Shown: positions 52,737-62,749, numbered from the stretch's first letter. The stretch: 64,000 bases of DNA from Gordonia mangrovi (GCF_024734075.1 NZ_CP102850.1:3534001-3598000); one strand, 5' to 3'. Notes: generated from the letters alone by a model not told the origin. Program-made: numbers and translations.

Positions 52737-53756
52737 ATGACACCGGTCACCGACACCACTCCCGCCACCCGTCCCGCTCCGTCGCTCGACGGCCGATCCA
52801 TCTTCATCACCGGCGCCAACGGCTTCATCGGCCGCGCGCTGGCGCAGCGTTTCCGAGAACTCGGCGCCACGGTCGGCGGTGTGGACCTGGCGGGCGACGC
52901 CGACAACAACGTCGTCGCCGGCAGCACGGTCGAACCGGGCACCTGGGAGGGCGCGCTCGCCGGTGTCGACACGGTCATCCACACCGCCGCGTTGCTCGGG
53001 GCCGCCCACCCGCTGGACCGATCGCGCGAGGTGAACGTGATGGGCACGAGCCGAGTGCTACGCGCGGCGATCAAGGCCGACGTGGCGCGCTTCGTGCACC
53101 TCTCGTCGGTGGCCGCCTACGGATTCGACTATCCCGACGGTGTCGACGAGACCTATCCGGTACAGGTGTGTGGCGACGTCTACACCGACACCAAGGTGAA
53201 CTCGGAGGCCGTGGTGCTGGCCGCACAGGGGGCCGGCGAGATCGACACCACGATCATCCGGCCGGGCGACGTGTGGGGCCCGGGCTCGGTGTGGGTGCGT
53301 TCGCCCATCGCCGAGATGCTCAAGCCAACCGGTTTCCCGCTGCCCAGCGGGGGAAACGGCATCTTCTCGCCGGTCTACATCGACAACTTCGTCGACGGCA
53401 TGGTGCTCACCATCGCCTCGGACAGGGCCGCGGGCCAGGTGTTCACCATCACCGACGGGGTCGGGGTGCGCTGTGCCGACTTCTTCGGCCATCTCGCCGA
53501 GATGAGCGGAGGCACGATCCGCACGTTGCCGATGTCGGTCGCGGCCCCGCTCGCCGACGTGCTCGGCGGGTTGCTGCGTCGGCTCGGGCAGCCCAGCGAC
53601 CTGTGCGCGGGCACGATGTGGCTGCTCAACCGGCCGGGCACCTACTCGATCGGCAAGGCGCGCGAAGTGCTCGGCTACGAGCCGCTCGTCTCCATCGACG
53701 AGGGAATGAACCGCGTGCAGGAGTGGGCCGGCGAGACCGGACTCATCACGCGCTGA
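52737..53756 (+). CDS. NAD-dependent epimerase / 3-beta-HSD-like extended SDR
   Basis: This 339-residue extended short-chain dehydrogenase has ITGANGFIG (about 24-32), VIHTAALLG, HLSSVAAYG and the catalytic Tyr-x3-Lys in DVYTDTKVNSE. IIRPGDVWGPG is typical of the 3-beta-hydroxysteroid dehydrogenase/epimerase branch. GAGAGG precedes the ATG at 52737. It is divergent from the AraC gene. The substrate may be a sterol or nucleotide sugar; the context does not decide. Confidence 0.87.
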   Translation: MTPVTDTTPATRPAPSLDGRSIFITGANGFIGRALAQRFRELGATVGGVDLAGDADNNVVAGSTVEPGTWEGALAGVDTVIHTAALLGAAHPLDRSREVNVMGTSRVLRAAIKADVARFVHLSSVAAYGFDYPDGVDETYPVQVCGDVYTDTKVNSEAVVLAAQGAGEIDTTIIRPGDVWGPGSVWVRSPIAEMLKPTGFPLPSGGNGIFSPVYIDNFVDGMVLTIASDRAAGQVFTITDGVGVRCADFFGHLAEMSGGTIRTLPMSVAAPLADVLGGLLRRLGQPSDLCAGTMWLLNRPGTYSIGKAREVLGYEPLVSIDEGMNRVQEWAGETGLITR

Positions 53757-53783
53757 GCGGGCCGCTCCCCGGTCGTCGACTGT

Positions 53784-54707
53784 TCAGCGCGGCTGATCCC
53801 AGACGGTCAGCAACTCGGTGATGATGTCGACCGACAGGCCGAGAGCCCCGAGATGGCTCTCACCGTGCATCGTGAAAAGTTTGGCGTCGGGGAGTAGCGC
53901 CACCATGTGTTCGCCGTGCGCGTGCGGGATGATGTGGTCGCGGTCGCCGTGCCACCACCGCACCGGCACGGTCACCTCGGGCACCCGGAAGCCCCAGTCG
54001 CGGGAGAACACCACGATGTCGGCGAACGGGGCCTCCATCCGCCGGGATCCACCGTGCAGCAGATCGTCGAGGAACATCGCGCGGAACTCCGGCCGCGACA
54101 ACAACTCTCGATCTCCCTGCGGAGAAAACCGCCCATAGATCGAGATCGCCGGATCGGCGATCGGACGCGCGACACCGAGCACCGAACTGACCACTTTGCC
54201 GATCGGTGCGCCGGCGACGTCGAGGACGGGTGCCGCGGCGCGACCGAGCCGCATTGCGCCGCCCGGCGTCGCGTCCGGGCCGACAGTCGGTGCGACTCCA
54301 CCGAGGATGCCGGCCGCGACGACCCGGTCGGGGAAGGCGCGCGCCACACCGAGGGCATAGGGTCCGCCGCCGGAGAGCCCGATGACGGCGAACTCGTCGA
54401 TACCCAGGGCGTCGGCCACGATCTCCAGATCCAGCGAGAACTCCGCCACGCTCCGGTAGCGATAGGGCGTGGAGGAACCGACGCCGGGCCGGTCGAGGCC
54501 GATGATGCGGAGCCCGTGCTCGGCGGCGAACGCCCGGGCCTCGGTCGGGATCTGTCGTCGCGCACCCGGTGTGCCGTGCAGCCAGAACAGGGCACGGCCG
54601 GTGGCCGACCCGAATTCGGCGAAGCCGATCCGGCGCCGGCCGTCGGCTCCGACGCTGACTGACCCCTCGATCTTGGGGCGGTCGATGTCGATCATGTACT
54701 CGAGCAT
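53784..54707 (-). CDS. Alpha/beta hydrolase
   Basis: This 307-residue alpha/beta hydrolase has the oxyanion region LFWLHGTPGARRQ, the nucleophile elbow GLSGGGPYA (Ser about 116), and an Asp and His in WHGDRDHIIPHAHGEH and MHGESHLGAL. Starts at 54707 and 54695 are both possible. The substrate is unknown. Convergent with the epimerase gene. Confidence 0.87.
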   Translation of the reverse strand: MLEYMIDIDRPKIEGSVSVGADGRRRIGFAEFGSATGRALFWLHGTPGARRQIPTEARAFAAEHGLRIIGLDRPGVGSSTPYRYRSVAEFSLDLEIVADALGIDEFAVIGLSGGGPYALGVARAFPDRVVAAGILGGVAPTVGPDATPGGAMRLGRAAAPVLDVAGAPIGKVVSSVLGVARPIADPAISIYGRFSPQGDRELLSRPEFRAMFLDDLLHGGSRRMEAPFADIVVFSRDWGFRVPEVTVPVRWWHGDRDHIIPHAHGEHMVALLPDAKLFTMHGESHLGALGLSVDIITELLTVWDQPR

Positions 54708-54886
54708 CCCACGTTCGCCTGTGGTGTGGATCACGAGCCCTGGGGTCGACGGCTGGACATGGTGGTGCGGCGGCGCCGGGTAGGTGATCGCAATCGACTG
54801 TTCACACGAAAACCGCGACCAGCGCGCTGACAATCGCGAAGACTGGACCTGCCGGGGGATCCGTGTGCGACGACAGGTGGTAGACG

Positions 54887-55915
54887 ATGTCAGATCGGAA
54901 ATTCACTGCGGCGGTGGTCACCGCTTTCGGCGATCCACTCGAGGTCACCGAACTCGAGTTGCCCGAGCCGGGGCCGGGTCAGGCCCTGGTGAAGCTCGAG
55001 ACGTCCGGGGTGTGTCACACCGACCTACATGCTGCGCACGGTGACTGGCCGGTCAAACCGTCCCCGCCGTTCGTGCCCGGCCACGAGGGATACGGCACGG
55101 TGGTCGCCCTCGGACCGGGGGTCACCGAATTGTCGGTGGGTGACAAGGTCGGCAACGCGTGGCTGTGGTCGGCCTGCGGTACTTGCGAGTACTGCCGAAC
55201 CGGCTGGGAGACGTTGTGCGAGAAACAGCAGAACGGCGGTTACTCGGTGAACGGGTCCTTCGGAACGCACATGCTCGTCGACGAACGGTTTGCCGCACGC
55301 ATCCCCGACGGGGTCGACCCGGTCGAGGTCGCCCCGATCCTCTGCGCCGGTGTCACCGTCTACAAGGGTCTGAAGGTATCGGAGACGAAACCGGGCCAGT
55401 GGATGGTGATCTCCGGGATCGGCGGTCTCGGACACGTCGCCGTGCAGTACGCCACGGCCATGGGGATGCGGGTGGCCGCCGTCGACATCGGCGACGACAA
55501 GCTCGCTCTCGCGCGCGAACTCGGCGCCGAGGTGACCGTGAACGCCGCGACCACCGACGTCGTCGACCAGATCCAGGCCGCGACCGGCGGCGCTCACGGC
55601 GTGCTCGTCACCGCGGTCCATCCCCAGGCGTTCGGGCAGGCCATCGGCATGGCCCGGCGCGGCGGCACCATCGTGTTCGTGGGTCTGCCGCCCGGCGATT
55701 TTCCCGCACCGATCTTCGATGTAGTGCTCAAGGGACTCACCATCCGCGGCTCGATCGTGGGCACGCGGCAGGACATGACCGAGGCACTGGACTTCTACGC
55801 GCGCGGTTTGGTGAAGCCGACCGTCGCGACGATGCGCCTCGACGAGATCAACGACGTCTTCGGCCGGATGGAGGACGGCAAGATCGAGGGCCGGATGGTG
55901 ATCGACTACCGGTGA
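54887..55915 (+). CDS. adhP: Zinc-dependent alcohol dehydrogenase AdhP
   Basis: This 342-residue NAD-dependent ethanol-active dehydrogenase has catalytic zinc residues in SGVCHTDLHAAHGDW and GHEGYGTV, a four-Cys structural zinc site in WSACGTCEYCRTGWETLC, and the Rossmann motif ISGIGGLGHVAVQYA. It ends MEDGKIEGRMVIDYR. All metal ligands are present, so it is expected to be active. Confidence 0.93.
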   Translation: MSDRKFTAAVVTAFGDPLEVTELELPEPGPGQALVKLETSGVCHTDLHAAHGDWPVKPSPPFVPGHEGYGTVVALGPGVTELSVGDKVGNAWLWSACGTCEYCRTGWETLCEKQQNGGYSVNGSFGTHMLVDERFAARIPDGVDPVEVAPILCAGVTVYKGLKVSETKPGQWMVISGIGGLGHVAVQYATAMGMRVAAVDIGDDKLALARELGAEVTVNAATTDVVDQIQAATGGAHGVLVTAVHPQAFGQAIGMARRGGTIVFVGLPPGDFPAPIFDVVLKGLTIRGSIVGTRQDMTEALDFYARGLVKPTVATMRLDEINDVFGRMEDGKIEGRMVIDYR

Positions 55916-55972
55916 GCGTCGGCCGTGGTGAGCACAACTGATTCTCAACCGAAAGCGCGTAGCGTCGTATCC

Positions 55973-56899
55973 ATGGGTTCTCAGTTCGTCCGTGGCGTCG
56001 GCCGGGCATTCGGCCATGTGCTGCGGCCATATCCGGCACGCGACGTCCCGTCGGGAGCGGTACTGGAACTGCCGGGACGCGGTCCGGTGTTCGTCACCGA
56101 TTCCGGCCCGCGCGACGCGCCCGCGGTGTTCTTGCTGCATTCGGTGCTCACCACCGGTTTGCTCTGCTGGTATCCGGTCATCCCGGAGCTGAACAAGCGG
56201 TACCGGGTGATCACCATGGATCAGCGCTGGCACGGGCGCGGTATCCGGTCGGAGCGGTTCGACCTGCGTGACTGCGCCGACGATGTGGCCGCGGTCGCCG
56301 ACGAACTCGGTATCGACCGGTTCACCGCGGCCGGGTTCTCGATGGGCGGGGGCATCGCCCAACTCGTGTGGCGGCGTCATCGGCACCGTGTGTCGGGGTT
56401 GGTGTTGTGCTCGACGGGACCGTACTTCAGCACCAACGACCCGGACCTGCGTGCGCAGTCGCATCGCACCGGCCGTGTCATGACCGGTCTCTACCGTGTG
56501 CTGCCGAGCCCACGGCTGCGCCGGCTCGACGCTCCGGTCGGCCACACCTCGATGTGGGCGCTGCGGCAGTTCTTCTCCACCCCGCTGTCGCACATGGGTC
56601 ATTTCGGTGAGGGGTTGGGCGGGTTCGACTCCCGCGCCTGGATGGCCGACATCGACGTCCCGACGTCGGTGGTCGTCTCGGTCCGTGACCGCGTGGTGGA
56701 GCCCGCGCGCCAGCAGTTGCTGGTCGACGGCATCCCGTCGGCCCGCCGGTTCGAGGTCGACGGCGGGCACGCCTGTTGCGTACTCGGCGCGCAGTTCTTC
56801 ATCCCGCCGTTCGTCGAGGCGGTCGATGCGGTGCAGGTGGCGACCATGGCCGCGGCGGCATCGCCGACGACAGGAGAAGCGTCGCTCAGCGCACGATGA
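55973..56899 (+). CDS. Alpha/beta hydrolase
   Basis: This is an alpha/beta hydrolase of about 308 residues with VFLLHSVLTTGLLCWYPVIPEL, DQRWHGRG, the nucleophile elbow GFSMGGGIA and a late HACC. The ATG at 55973 is preceded by TAGCGT, which could be a -10 for a nearly leaderless message; a GTG at 55925 is an alternative. It follows adhP by about 60 bases and its end overlaps the convergent lutC by 14 bases. Confidence 0.83.
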   Translation: MGSQFVRGVGRAFGHVLRPYPARDVPSGAVLELPGRGPVFVTDSGPRDAPAVFLLHSVLTTGLLCWYPVIPELNKRYRVITMDQRWHGRGIRSERFDLRDCADDVAAVADELGIDRFTAAGFSMGGGIAQLVWRRHRHRVSGLVLCSTGPYFSTNDPDLRAQSHRTGRVMTGLYRVLPSPRLRRLDAPVGHTSMWALRQFFSTPLSHMGHFGEGLGGFDSRAWMADIDVPTSVVVSVRDRVVEPARQQLLVDGIPSARRFEVDGGHACCVLGAQFFIPPFVEAVDAVQVATMAAAASPTTGEASLSAR

Positions 56900-57521
56900 T
56901 CACGTGCAGGGTGCGGGGGCCGTGCACCCCTTCCACCCGGTCGAGCTCGATGTCGCTGGTCGCGCTGGGACCGCTGATCCAGGTCTGTGGACGGTGCTGC
57001 ACGCCGTGGTCGATGAGGTGGGCGACCGCTTCCGGTACGTCGCTGACGACCTGGGCGGCGTCGATGATGCAAAGATGCACATCCGGTACCAACGACACCG
57101 CCCGTCGGCCCTGTCCGGCACCGTGATCGAGCACGATCGTGCCCGTGTTGGCGATGCCGACCGCAGCGGTGGTGACCACCGCGCCCGCTGCATCCAGATC
57201 GTCGGCCGACAGCTGCGCGTCGTCGAGCCACTCGAGGCTCGAGGAGCCCAGGCGCCGGCGCACGGTGTCGTCGGCAAGGATCGGACCGCGCACCGACGCC
57301 AACGCCGCGGCGACCGCCGCCGCCAGGTCGGGCTCGGCCACCTGCTCGACGGCCGCGCGGTAGTCGGCCACCCGCTCGGCGAACCGGTCCACCGGGGAAA
57401 GATCGCCGGTGTCGACGGCTTGGCCGTAGGTCCAGTCGACGGTGGTCTCGGCGGGGTTCGGGTCGGGCACGTCGTCCAGCGCGGCCCTGACCCGGCCGAG
57501 GATCTCCTCGCGGGCGTTCAC
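56886..57521 (-). CDS. lutC: L-lactate utilization protein LutC
   Basis: This 211-residue LutC/YkgG (DUF162) protein has the segments AGAVVTTAAVGIANTGTIVL and DVHLCIIDAAQVV. It belongs to the LutABC complex that oxidises L-lactate to pyruvate. The GTG at 57521 overlaps the lutB stop (GTGA). Confidence 0.92.
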   Translation of the reverse strand: MNAREEILGRVRAALDDVPDPNPAETTVDWTYGQAVDTGDLSPVDRFAERVADYRAAVEQVAEPDLAAAVAAALASVRGPILADDTVRRRLGSSSLEWLDDAQLSADDLDAAGAVVTTAAVGIANTGTIVLDHGAGQGRRAVSLVPDVHLCIIDAAQVVSDVPEAVAHLIDHGVQHRPQTWISGPSATSDIELDRVEGVHGPRTLHVIIVR

Positions 57522-59029
57522 GGCTGTGCCCCGTCGCCGTCGGTTCGTCCGGCGCGTTCCCGCTTCCACCATTCACGGAACGACTCGGCCGGCGGGACCG
57601 GGATGTCGCGGGCCGAACTCCACCCGGCGAGCGGACCCGGCAGCGCGCCGATACTCGTGCGGCGGCCGAAGAAGCGGTTGCTCGCTGTTGCCGCCTTCTG
57701 CGCGGCCTCGAGTCGACGATGACTGCCGAACATCCACGCCATCGCCTTCATCGCACCGGCTTCCGCTGTCGGTACGCCGCCGCGATGCTCGTCGACCACC
57801 CGCGTACGCAGGTGGACCAACAGTTCCGGGATGGGGATGCGGACCGGACACACATCCGAGCAGGCGCCGCACAGGCTCGACGCGAACGGCAACGACGCAT
57901 CGACGGCCGAGTTCGTGCCACGCAGCTGTGGGGTCAGAATCGCCCCGATCGGACCCGGGTAGACCGAGCCGTAGGCATGTCCGCCGGTGCGCTCGTACAC
58001 CGGGCATACATTCAGGCACGCCGAACAACGGATGCAGCGCAACGCATCTCGTCCCACCTCATCGGCCAGCACGGTGCTGCGGTTGTTGTCCAGCAGCACG
58101 ATGTGCACCTGTTGGGGTCCGTCGCCCGGCGTGACACCGGACCAGATGGATGTGTAGGGGTTCTCGCGTTCACCGGTGCTCGACCGCGGTAGCACCTGCA
58201 GGAAGACCTCGAGGTCGGCCCAGGTCGGCAAGATCTTCTCGATGCCCACCACCGAGATCAGGGTCTCTGGCAGGCTCAGGCACATCCGGCCGTTGCCCTC
58301 GGACTCCACCACGACGAGGCTGCCGGTGTCGGCGATGGCGAAGTTGGCGCCGCTGATCCCGACCTTGGCCCGAAGGAATTTCTCCCGCAGGTGAAGTCGC
58401 GCGGCCTCGGCGAGCCGGCGGGGGTCGTCGGTGAGGTCGTCCGGGGCGGGTCGTCCCACCTGACCCATTCGCCGCCGGAAGATCTCGCGTACCTCGCTGC
58501 GGTTACGGTGGATGGCGGGGACGAGGATGTGGCTGGGCCAATCGTCGCCGAGCTGCACGATCAGCTCCGCGAGATCGGTCTCCCAGGCGTCGATCCCGGC
58601 CTCGGCGAGCGCTTCGTTCAGCTCGATCTCCTGGGTGGCCATCGATTTTACCTTCACCACCTCGTCGGCGCCGGTGGCGCGCACGAGGTCGATGACGATC
58701 CGATTGGCCTCCTCGGCATCCCGCGCCCAGTGCACCACCGCACCGGCGGCGGTGGCGCGTTCCTCGAACCGTACGAGGTACTCATCCAGATGGCGCAGAG
58801 TGCGGTCCTTGATGGCCGCAGCCGCGGCCCGCAGCTCCTCCCAGTTGTCCAGTTCGGTGATGACCTCGGCACGTTTGGTCCGGATGATCCCGGTTGCGTG
58901 GGCAAGGTTTCGGCGCTGGGTGGCGTCGGCCAACTCGGTGCGTGCGGCATCCGGGAACTTCGGCATGCCGACGAACTGGGCGGTGACCCCGACATGCGGA
59001 TGCTCGCCGAACGAAGGCATGGTGTTCAT
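57518..59029 (-). CDS. lutB: L-lactate utilization iron-sulfur protein LutB
   Basis: This 503-residue LutB has an N-terminal DUF162 domain (VKVKSMATQEIELNEAL, GISGANFAIADTGSLVVVESEGN) and a ferredoxin region with two clusters, CIRCSACLNVCPVYE and CGACSDVCPVRIP. A C-terminal DUF3390-like tail follows. It is coupled to lutA through ATGA and to lutC through GTGA. Confidence 0.94.
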   Translation of the reverse strand: MNTMPSFGEHPHVGVTAQFVGMPKFPDAARTELADATQRRNLAHATGIIRTKRAEVITELDNWEELRAAAAAIKDRTLRHLDEYLVRFEERATAAGAVVHWARDAEEANRIVIDLVRATGADEVVKVKSMATQEIELNEALAEAGIDAWETDLAELIVQLGDDWPSHILVPAIHRNRSEVREIFRRRMGQVGRPAPDDLTDDPRRLAEAARLHLREKFLRAKVGISGANFAIADTGSLVVVESEGNGRMCLSLPETLISVVGIEKILPTWADLEVFLQVLPRSSTGERENPYTSIWSGVTPGDGPQQVHIVLLDNNRSTVLADEVGRDALRCIRCSACLNVCPVYERTGGHAYGSVYPGPIGAILTPQLRGTNSAVDASLPFASSLCGACSDVCPVRIPIPELLVHLRTRVVDEHRGGVPTAEAGAMKAMAWMFGSHRRLEAAQKAATASNRFFGRRTSIGALPGPLAGWSSARDIPVPPAESFREWWKRERAGRTDGDGAQP

Positions 59030-59766
59030 GCGGGCTCGGCTTCGGTGGAGGCCAGGATCTCGGCCAGGTGCATCGTGCGGATACCCGATCGTTCACGGGT
59101 GAGCAGGCCGCCGATGTGTGCCAGGCACGAGTTGTCGCCGGCCACCAGCACTTCGGCGCCGGACCGTTTGACGTTGGTGCACTTGTCCGATCCCATCGAC
59201 ACCGAGACATCGGCGTTCTTCATCGCGAAAGTGCCTCCGAAACCGCAGCATTGTTCGGCGTCGGGCAGCTCGACGAGGTCGATGCCGTGTACCGCACGCA
59301 ACAACCGCAGCGGCTTGTCGCCGACGCGCAGCATCCGCAGCGAATGGCACGTCGGGTGATAGGTGACCCGGTGGGGGAAATAGGCGCCCACGTCGACGAC
59401 CCCGAGGACGTCGACGAGGAACTCGCTGAGCTCGTAGACCTTTGGTGCGCCGGCGTCGACCGCCGACCTCAGCGTTCGATCTCCGCTCCGGTCGGCGATC
59501 AGTCGATGCTGATGGCGGACCGAGCCGACGCAGGACCCCGATGGCGCCACCACGGCGTCGTATCCGTCGAAGACCTCGACGAATCGGCGGACACCGGGGA
59601 TCGCCTCGTCGGCGTACCCGGTGTTGGTGAACATCTGGCCACAGCATGTCTGCTCGAGCGGGAATTCTACATCGACACCCAGCCGTTCGAGCAGCAGCAC
59701 CGTCGCCTTCGGGGTACCCGGCCACATCGTGTCGTTGAAGCAGGTGGCGAACAGGGCAACCCTCAT
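59026..59766 (-). CDS. lutA: L-lactate utilization protein LutA (CCG-domain)
   Basis: This 246-residue protein has two Cys-rich CCG domains: EQTCCGQMFTNTGYADE and EQCCGFGGTFAMKNADVSVSMGSDK. These bind iron-sulfur clusters of the glycolate-oxidase/heterodisulfide-reductase type. The ATG at 59766 matches the family start MRVALFATC; starts at 59781 and 59784 overlap the preceding gene. Confidence 0.93.
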   Translation of the reverse strand: MRVALFATCFNDTMWPGTPKATVLLLERLGVDVEFPLEQTCCGQMFTNTGYADEAIPGVRRFVEVFDGYDAVVAPSGSCVGSVRHQHRLIADRSGDRTLRSAVDAGAPKVYELSEFLVDVLGVVDVGAYFPHRVTYHPTCHSLRMLRVGDKPLRLLRAVHGIDLVELPDAEQCCGFGGTFAMKNADVSVSMGSDKCTNVKRSGAEVLVAGDNSCLAHIGGLLTRERSGIRTMHLAEILASTEAEPA

Positions 59767-59773
59767 GCTGCGA

Positions 59774-60466
59774 TCATCCATCACCGGATGGAGACCCGCA
59801 GCGCGATGCCCGAACGCGTGTCCCTTCGACGCGGCTGCGCAGCCCGGTCAGCATGCTGCGCGACATCACGAAGTCGGCGGGCACCACCGTGAGATAGGTG
59901 GCCGCGGTGAACCACCACGGGGACGTGGTCCATCGGGAGCGGAACTGGAACCGGCTGCGGCCGGTGTCGTCTTCGGCCGGGGAGATGATGAACGCCCACG
60001 ACCAGTCGACCGAGGCGAAGGTGCGCCAACTCCGCGGCAGATGGCTGATCGAGCGCAGGACGAGTGCATGTCCGGGATCGACGATCTCGACGATGAAGCC
60101 GCATTCGGTGTCGGGAGGGCCGTCGGGAATGAAATCGCCGACGGCGACATGCTGCAATTCCGGGACGACGTGATCGGTGCTGGGGCCGTTGGCGGGAAAC
60201 AACAGACGATCCACCCATCGCGCCGTGTACCAGCCGCCACGGCCCCAGCCCATCTGCACGAGCCACGGCCACACCTGTTCGGGCGCGGCGTCGATGGTGA
60301 TCGCGTGGTCGGTACAGGTATCGGGACGGGAGATCAGATCGTCGCCGGGCAGGATGCGGTGGCGTTCGGCCGGGGTCGATCCATACCCGCGCCCAAGGCG
60401 GATCAAGGCAACCTCGATCGCGCCCGCGAGTACCAGTCCGAACACAGCCCACCGGCGACCGTCCAC
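59774..60466 (-). CDS. SRPBCC-fold protein with N-terminal membrane anchor
   Basis: This 230-residue protein has a short hydrophobic N-terminus (about 6-22) and a START/SRPBCC-like domain: ITIDAAPEQVWPWLVQMGWGRGGWY and strands ending FQFRSRW. Such proteins bind lipid-like ligands. It ends 8 bases before lutA and may be the first gene of that operon. The function is unknown. Confidence 0.75.
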   Translation of the reverse strand: MDGRRWAVFGLVLAGAIEVALIRLGRGYGSTPAERHRILPGDDLISRPDTCTDHAITIDAAPEQVWPWLVQMGWGRGGWYTARWVDRLLFPANGPSTDHVVPELQHVAVGDFIPDGPPDTECGFIVEIVDPGHALVLRSISHLPRSWRTFASVDWSWAFIISPAEDDTGRSRFQFRSRWTTSPWWFTAATYLTVVPADFVMSRSMLTGLRSRVEGTRVRASRCGSPSGDG

Positions 60467-60751
60467 GATTCCAGTATGGAATCCGTCGTCGCGCGGCAGC
60501 AGGGGCGAAGGTCACTGCCCAGGGTGGGCACACGAAGGCGGATATCCACCGCGGCTTTCACTGTTTACACAGCAATCCTCCGCAGGGTCGCTTACCATGC
60601 GAGAGCACCGAATTGGCTCTCCTCAGCACGGCGTCCGTCGCGCGCGCGATCCCGACGCGCCGGGATCAAGGCGGTTTACACCTTGCGTACCAAGGGTTCT
60701 CACTCCTTCGTCGGCTCTCCGACCGCACCACCCGGACAAGCTGGGCGAAAG

Positions 60752-62635
60752 ATGCGATATCGGCTCGTCGTCCCACTGATCGCAGCGATCACCATGGTGG
60801 CGGCCGGTACCGTCGCCGTCCCCGCGTTCGCCGCGCCCGGCGCCTCGGTCGGCGGCGCGGTGCGCCCGTCGGCCGGCGACGGCGCCGGATGGGTGGTCAC
60901 GGCGGCGGTGTCGGGGACACCGGCACAGGCCGCACGTGTCGTGGGCCGGGCGACTTCGTCGCCCAACGGATCCTTTGCGGTGCCGGTGTCACAGAACCCG
61001 GGGCGCGGCGGCGTCCTCTATCTGACGGCGACAGCGCCGGGACCCGGCAACCGGCCGACCTTCGCGACGGTTCTGCCGGCCGGCTACAGCGGGCGAGTGG
61101 TCCTCAATGAACGCACCACGGTCGCGGCCGGTGTCGCGATGGCCCAGTTCATCAGCGGTGCCGGCATCGCCGGGAGGGCTCCGGGAGTCGCCAATGCCGC
61201 GTCGATGGTGCCCAATCTGGTCGATCTGGCCACCGGTGGGCTGGGACGGGTGATCACCACCTCACCCAACGGTGGACAGACGTCGACGCTGGCCACCTTC
61301 ACCTCGATGTCGAACATGCTCGCCGCCTGTGTCGCCGCGCCGTCGGGTTGTGACGCGTTGCGTTCGGCAGCAACCACTCCGGGTTGGCCGGCGCCGACGG
61401 ACAGCTTCCGGGCGTTCGCCTCGATCACCCGCAATCCGGGTAACAAGCCACTCGAATTGTTCACCCTCGCCAAGATGCGTCCGGCGTTCGGTCCGGGAGT
61501 CGGCCTGCCGCCCACCTCCTGGACGTTGGCGCTGCGCTTCGACGGTGGCGGTGGCCTGCTCGACGGGCCCGGCAACTTCGCCATCGACCCGGAGGGCAAC
61601 CTGTGGGTCAACAACAACTACGTCTACAACTCAGACCGCCGGATACCGGTCTGCGCCAGCGACCTGCTGTTCAAGTTCGGTCCCGACGGCGCCCTGGTCG
61701 ACGGCTCGCCATATCGGGGTGGCGGGCTGTCGGGCTCCGGATTCGGCGTGACGCTGGGCCCGGCGGGCAACGTGTGGGCCACCAACTACGGCTTCGCCGC
61801 ACCCGGCTGTACCGATCAGCCGCCGCACAACTCGGTGTCGGTGTTCACCGCGCAGGGTAAACCGATCTCACCGTCCACGGGTATCACCCAGGGCAAGCTG
61901 GACTGGCCGCAGGGAGTCACCTTCGACCAGAAGGGCAACCTCTGGATGGCCAACTGCGGCTCGGGAACGGTCACGCTCTATCCCGGCGGTGACCCCACAC
62001 GGGCACGGACCATCGACGCCGGGCTGAAGCAGGCCTTCGGGGTGGTCGACAACGGCAGGCACGTGATGGTCACCGGGATGGAGACCAACAACGTCGCCGT
62101 GTTCGACTACGACGGCACCCTGGTCCGCCCTCCGCTCACCGGGCGGTTCCAGAAGCCGATGGGCATCGCCGGCGACAAGGACGGCAACGTGTGGGTTGCC
62201 AACTCGGGTGCGGTCACGCTGCCGTGCCCGGAGCGTCCCAGCACACCGTCGACGATCGGCTCGGTCAGTCTGATCAGCCCGGACGGCAAGCCGGTGGCGG
62301 GGCCGTTCTACGGTGGTGGCGCCACCCTGCCATGGGGCATCGCGACCGACGGTGACGGCAACGTGTGGGTCGCCAACTTCGGCGGCAAGCGCCTGTCGCA
62401 CTTCTGCGGGGTCAACGCCCGGACGTGCCCGCCGGGGAAGCGGACCGGGGCGCCGATCTCGCCGGAGATCACCGGCTACGCCTTCGACGGCCTCGTTCGT
62501 AACACCGGTGTGGCGGTGGACCAGTCGGGCAATGTGTGGGTCGCCAACAACTGGGACGAGGTGCCGATCCAGAGCAATCCGGGCGGTCACGAGATCGTGG
62601 CATTCCTGGGAATGGCGCCACCGGTCCAGCACTGA
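60752..62635 (+). CDS. Secreted NHL-like beta-propeller protein
   Basis: This 627-residue protein has a clear signal peptide (about 1-27, cut after AFA). A first domain of about 220 residues is rich in Ala/Gly/Thr/Pro. From about residue 255 to the end, six repeats of the D-x-x-GN-(V/L)-W-x-(A/N)-N type occur (GNLWVNN, GNVWATN, GNLWMAN and three GNVWVAN), as in NHL or Vgb-like propellers. Pairs of Cys occur within the blades. The role is probably extracellular binding or a streptogramin-lyase-like fold; no activity can be assigned. The ATG is at 60752; the open frame back to 59621 is antisense to lutA and the SRPBCC gene. Confidence 0.85.
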   Translation: MRYRLVVPLIAAITMVAAGTVAVPAFAAPGASVGGAVRPSAGDGAGWVVTAAVSGTPAQAARVVGRATSSPNGSFAVPVSQNPGRGGVLYLTATAPGPGNRPTFATVLPAGYSGRVVLNERTTVAAGVAMAQFISGAGIAGRAPGVANAASMVPNLVDLATGGLGRVITTSPNGGQTSTLATFTSMSNMLAACVAAPSGCDALRSAATTPGWPAPTDSFRAFASITRNPGNKPLELFTLAKMRPAFGPGVGLPPTSWTLALRFDGGGGLLDGPGNFAIDPEGNLWVNNNYVYNSDRRIPVCASDLLFKFGPDGALVDGSPYRGGGLSGSGFGVTLGPAGNVWATNYGFAAPGCTDQPPHNSVSVFTAQGKPISPSTGITQGKLDWPQGVTFDQKGNLWMANCGSGTVTLYPGGDPTRARTIDAGLKQAFGVVDNGRHVMVTGMETNNVAVFDYDGTLVRPPLTGRFQKPMGIAGDKDGNVWVANSGAVTLPCPERPSTPSTIGSVSLISPDGKPVAGPFYGGGATLPWGIATDGDGNVWVANFGGKRLSHFCGVNARTCPPGKRTGAPISPEITGYAFDGLVRNTGVAVDQSGNVWVANNWDEVPIQSNPGGHEIVAFLGMAPPVQH

Positions 62636-62652
62636 TCACGCGACAAACGACA

Positions 62653-62689
62653 GCCGGGGTGGCTCCGCATGTATCGGAATCACCCCGGC
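62653..62689 (+). terminator. Hairpin after the propeller gene (repeat copy 1)
   Basis: GCCGGGGTG pairs with CACCCCGGC 17 bases after the stop. The surrounding sequence (about 62630-62712) recurs at about 62869-62952 with few changes. Confidence 0.65.
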
Positions 62690-62749
62690 TTCGTGTTCCT
62701 CACGTCAACGGGCGGCGGTCACCGCATGACTGGAAGCCGCACTCACAGA

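Noticed and set aside
59621..60751. Open frame upstream of the propeller gene, in frame with it
   Set aside because: It is antisense to lutA and the SRPBCC gene. A signal peptide begins exactly at 60752, so the upstream part is not coding.
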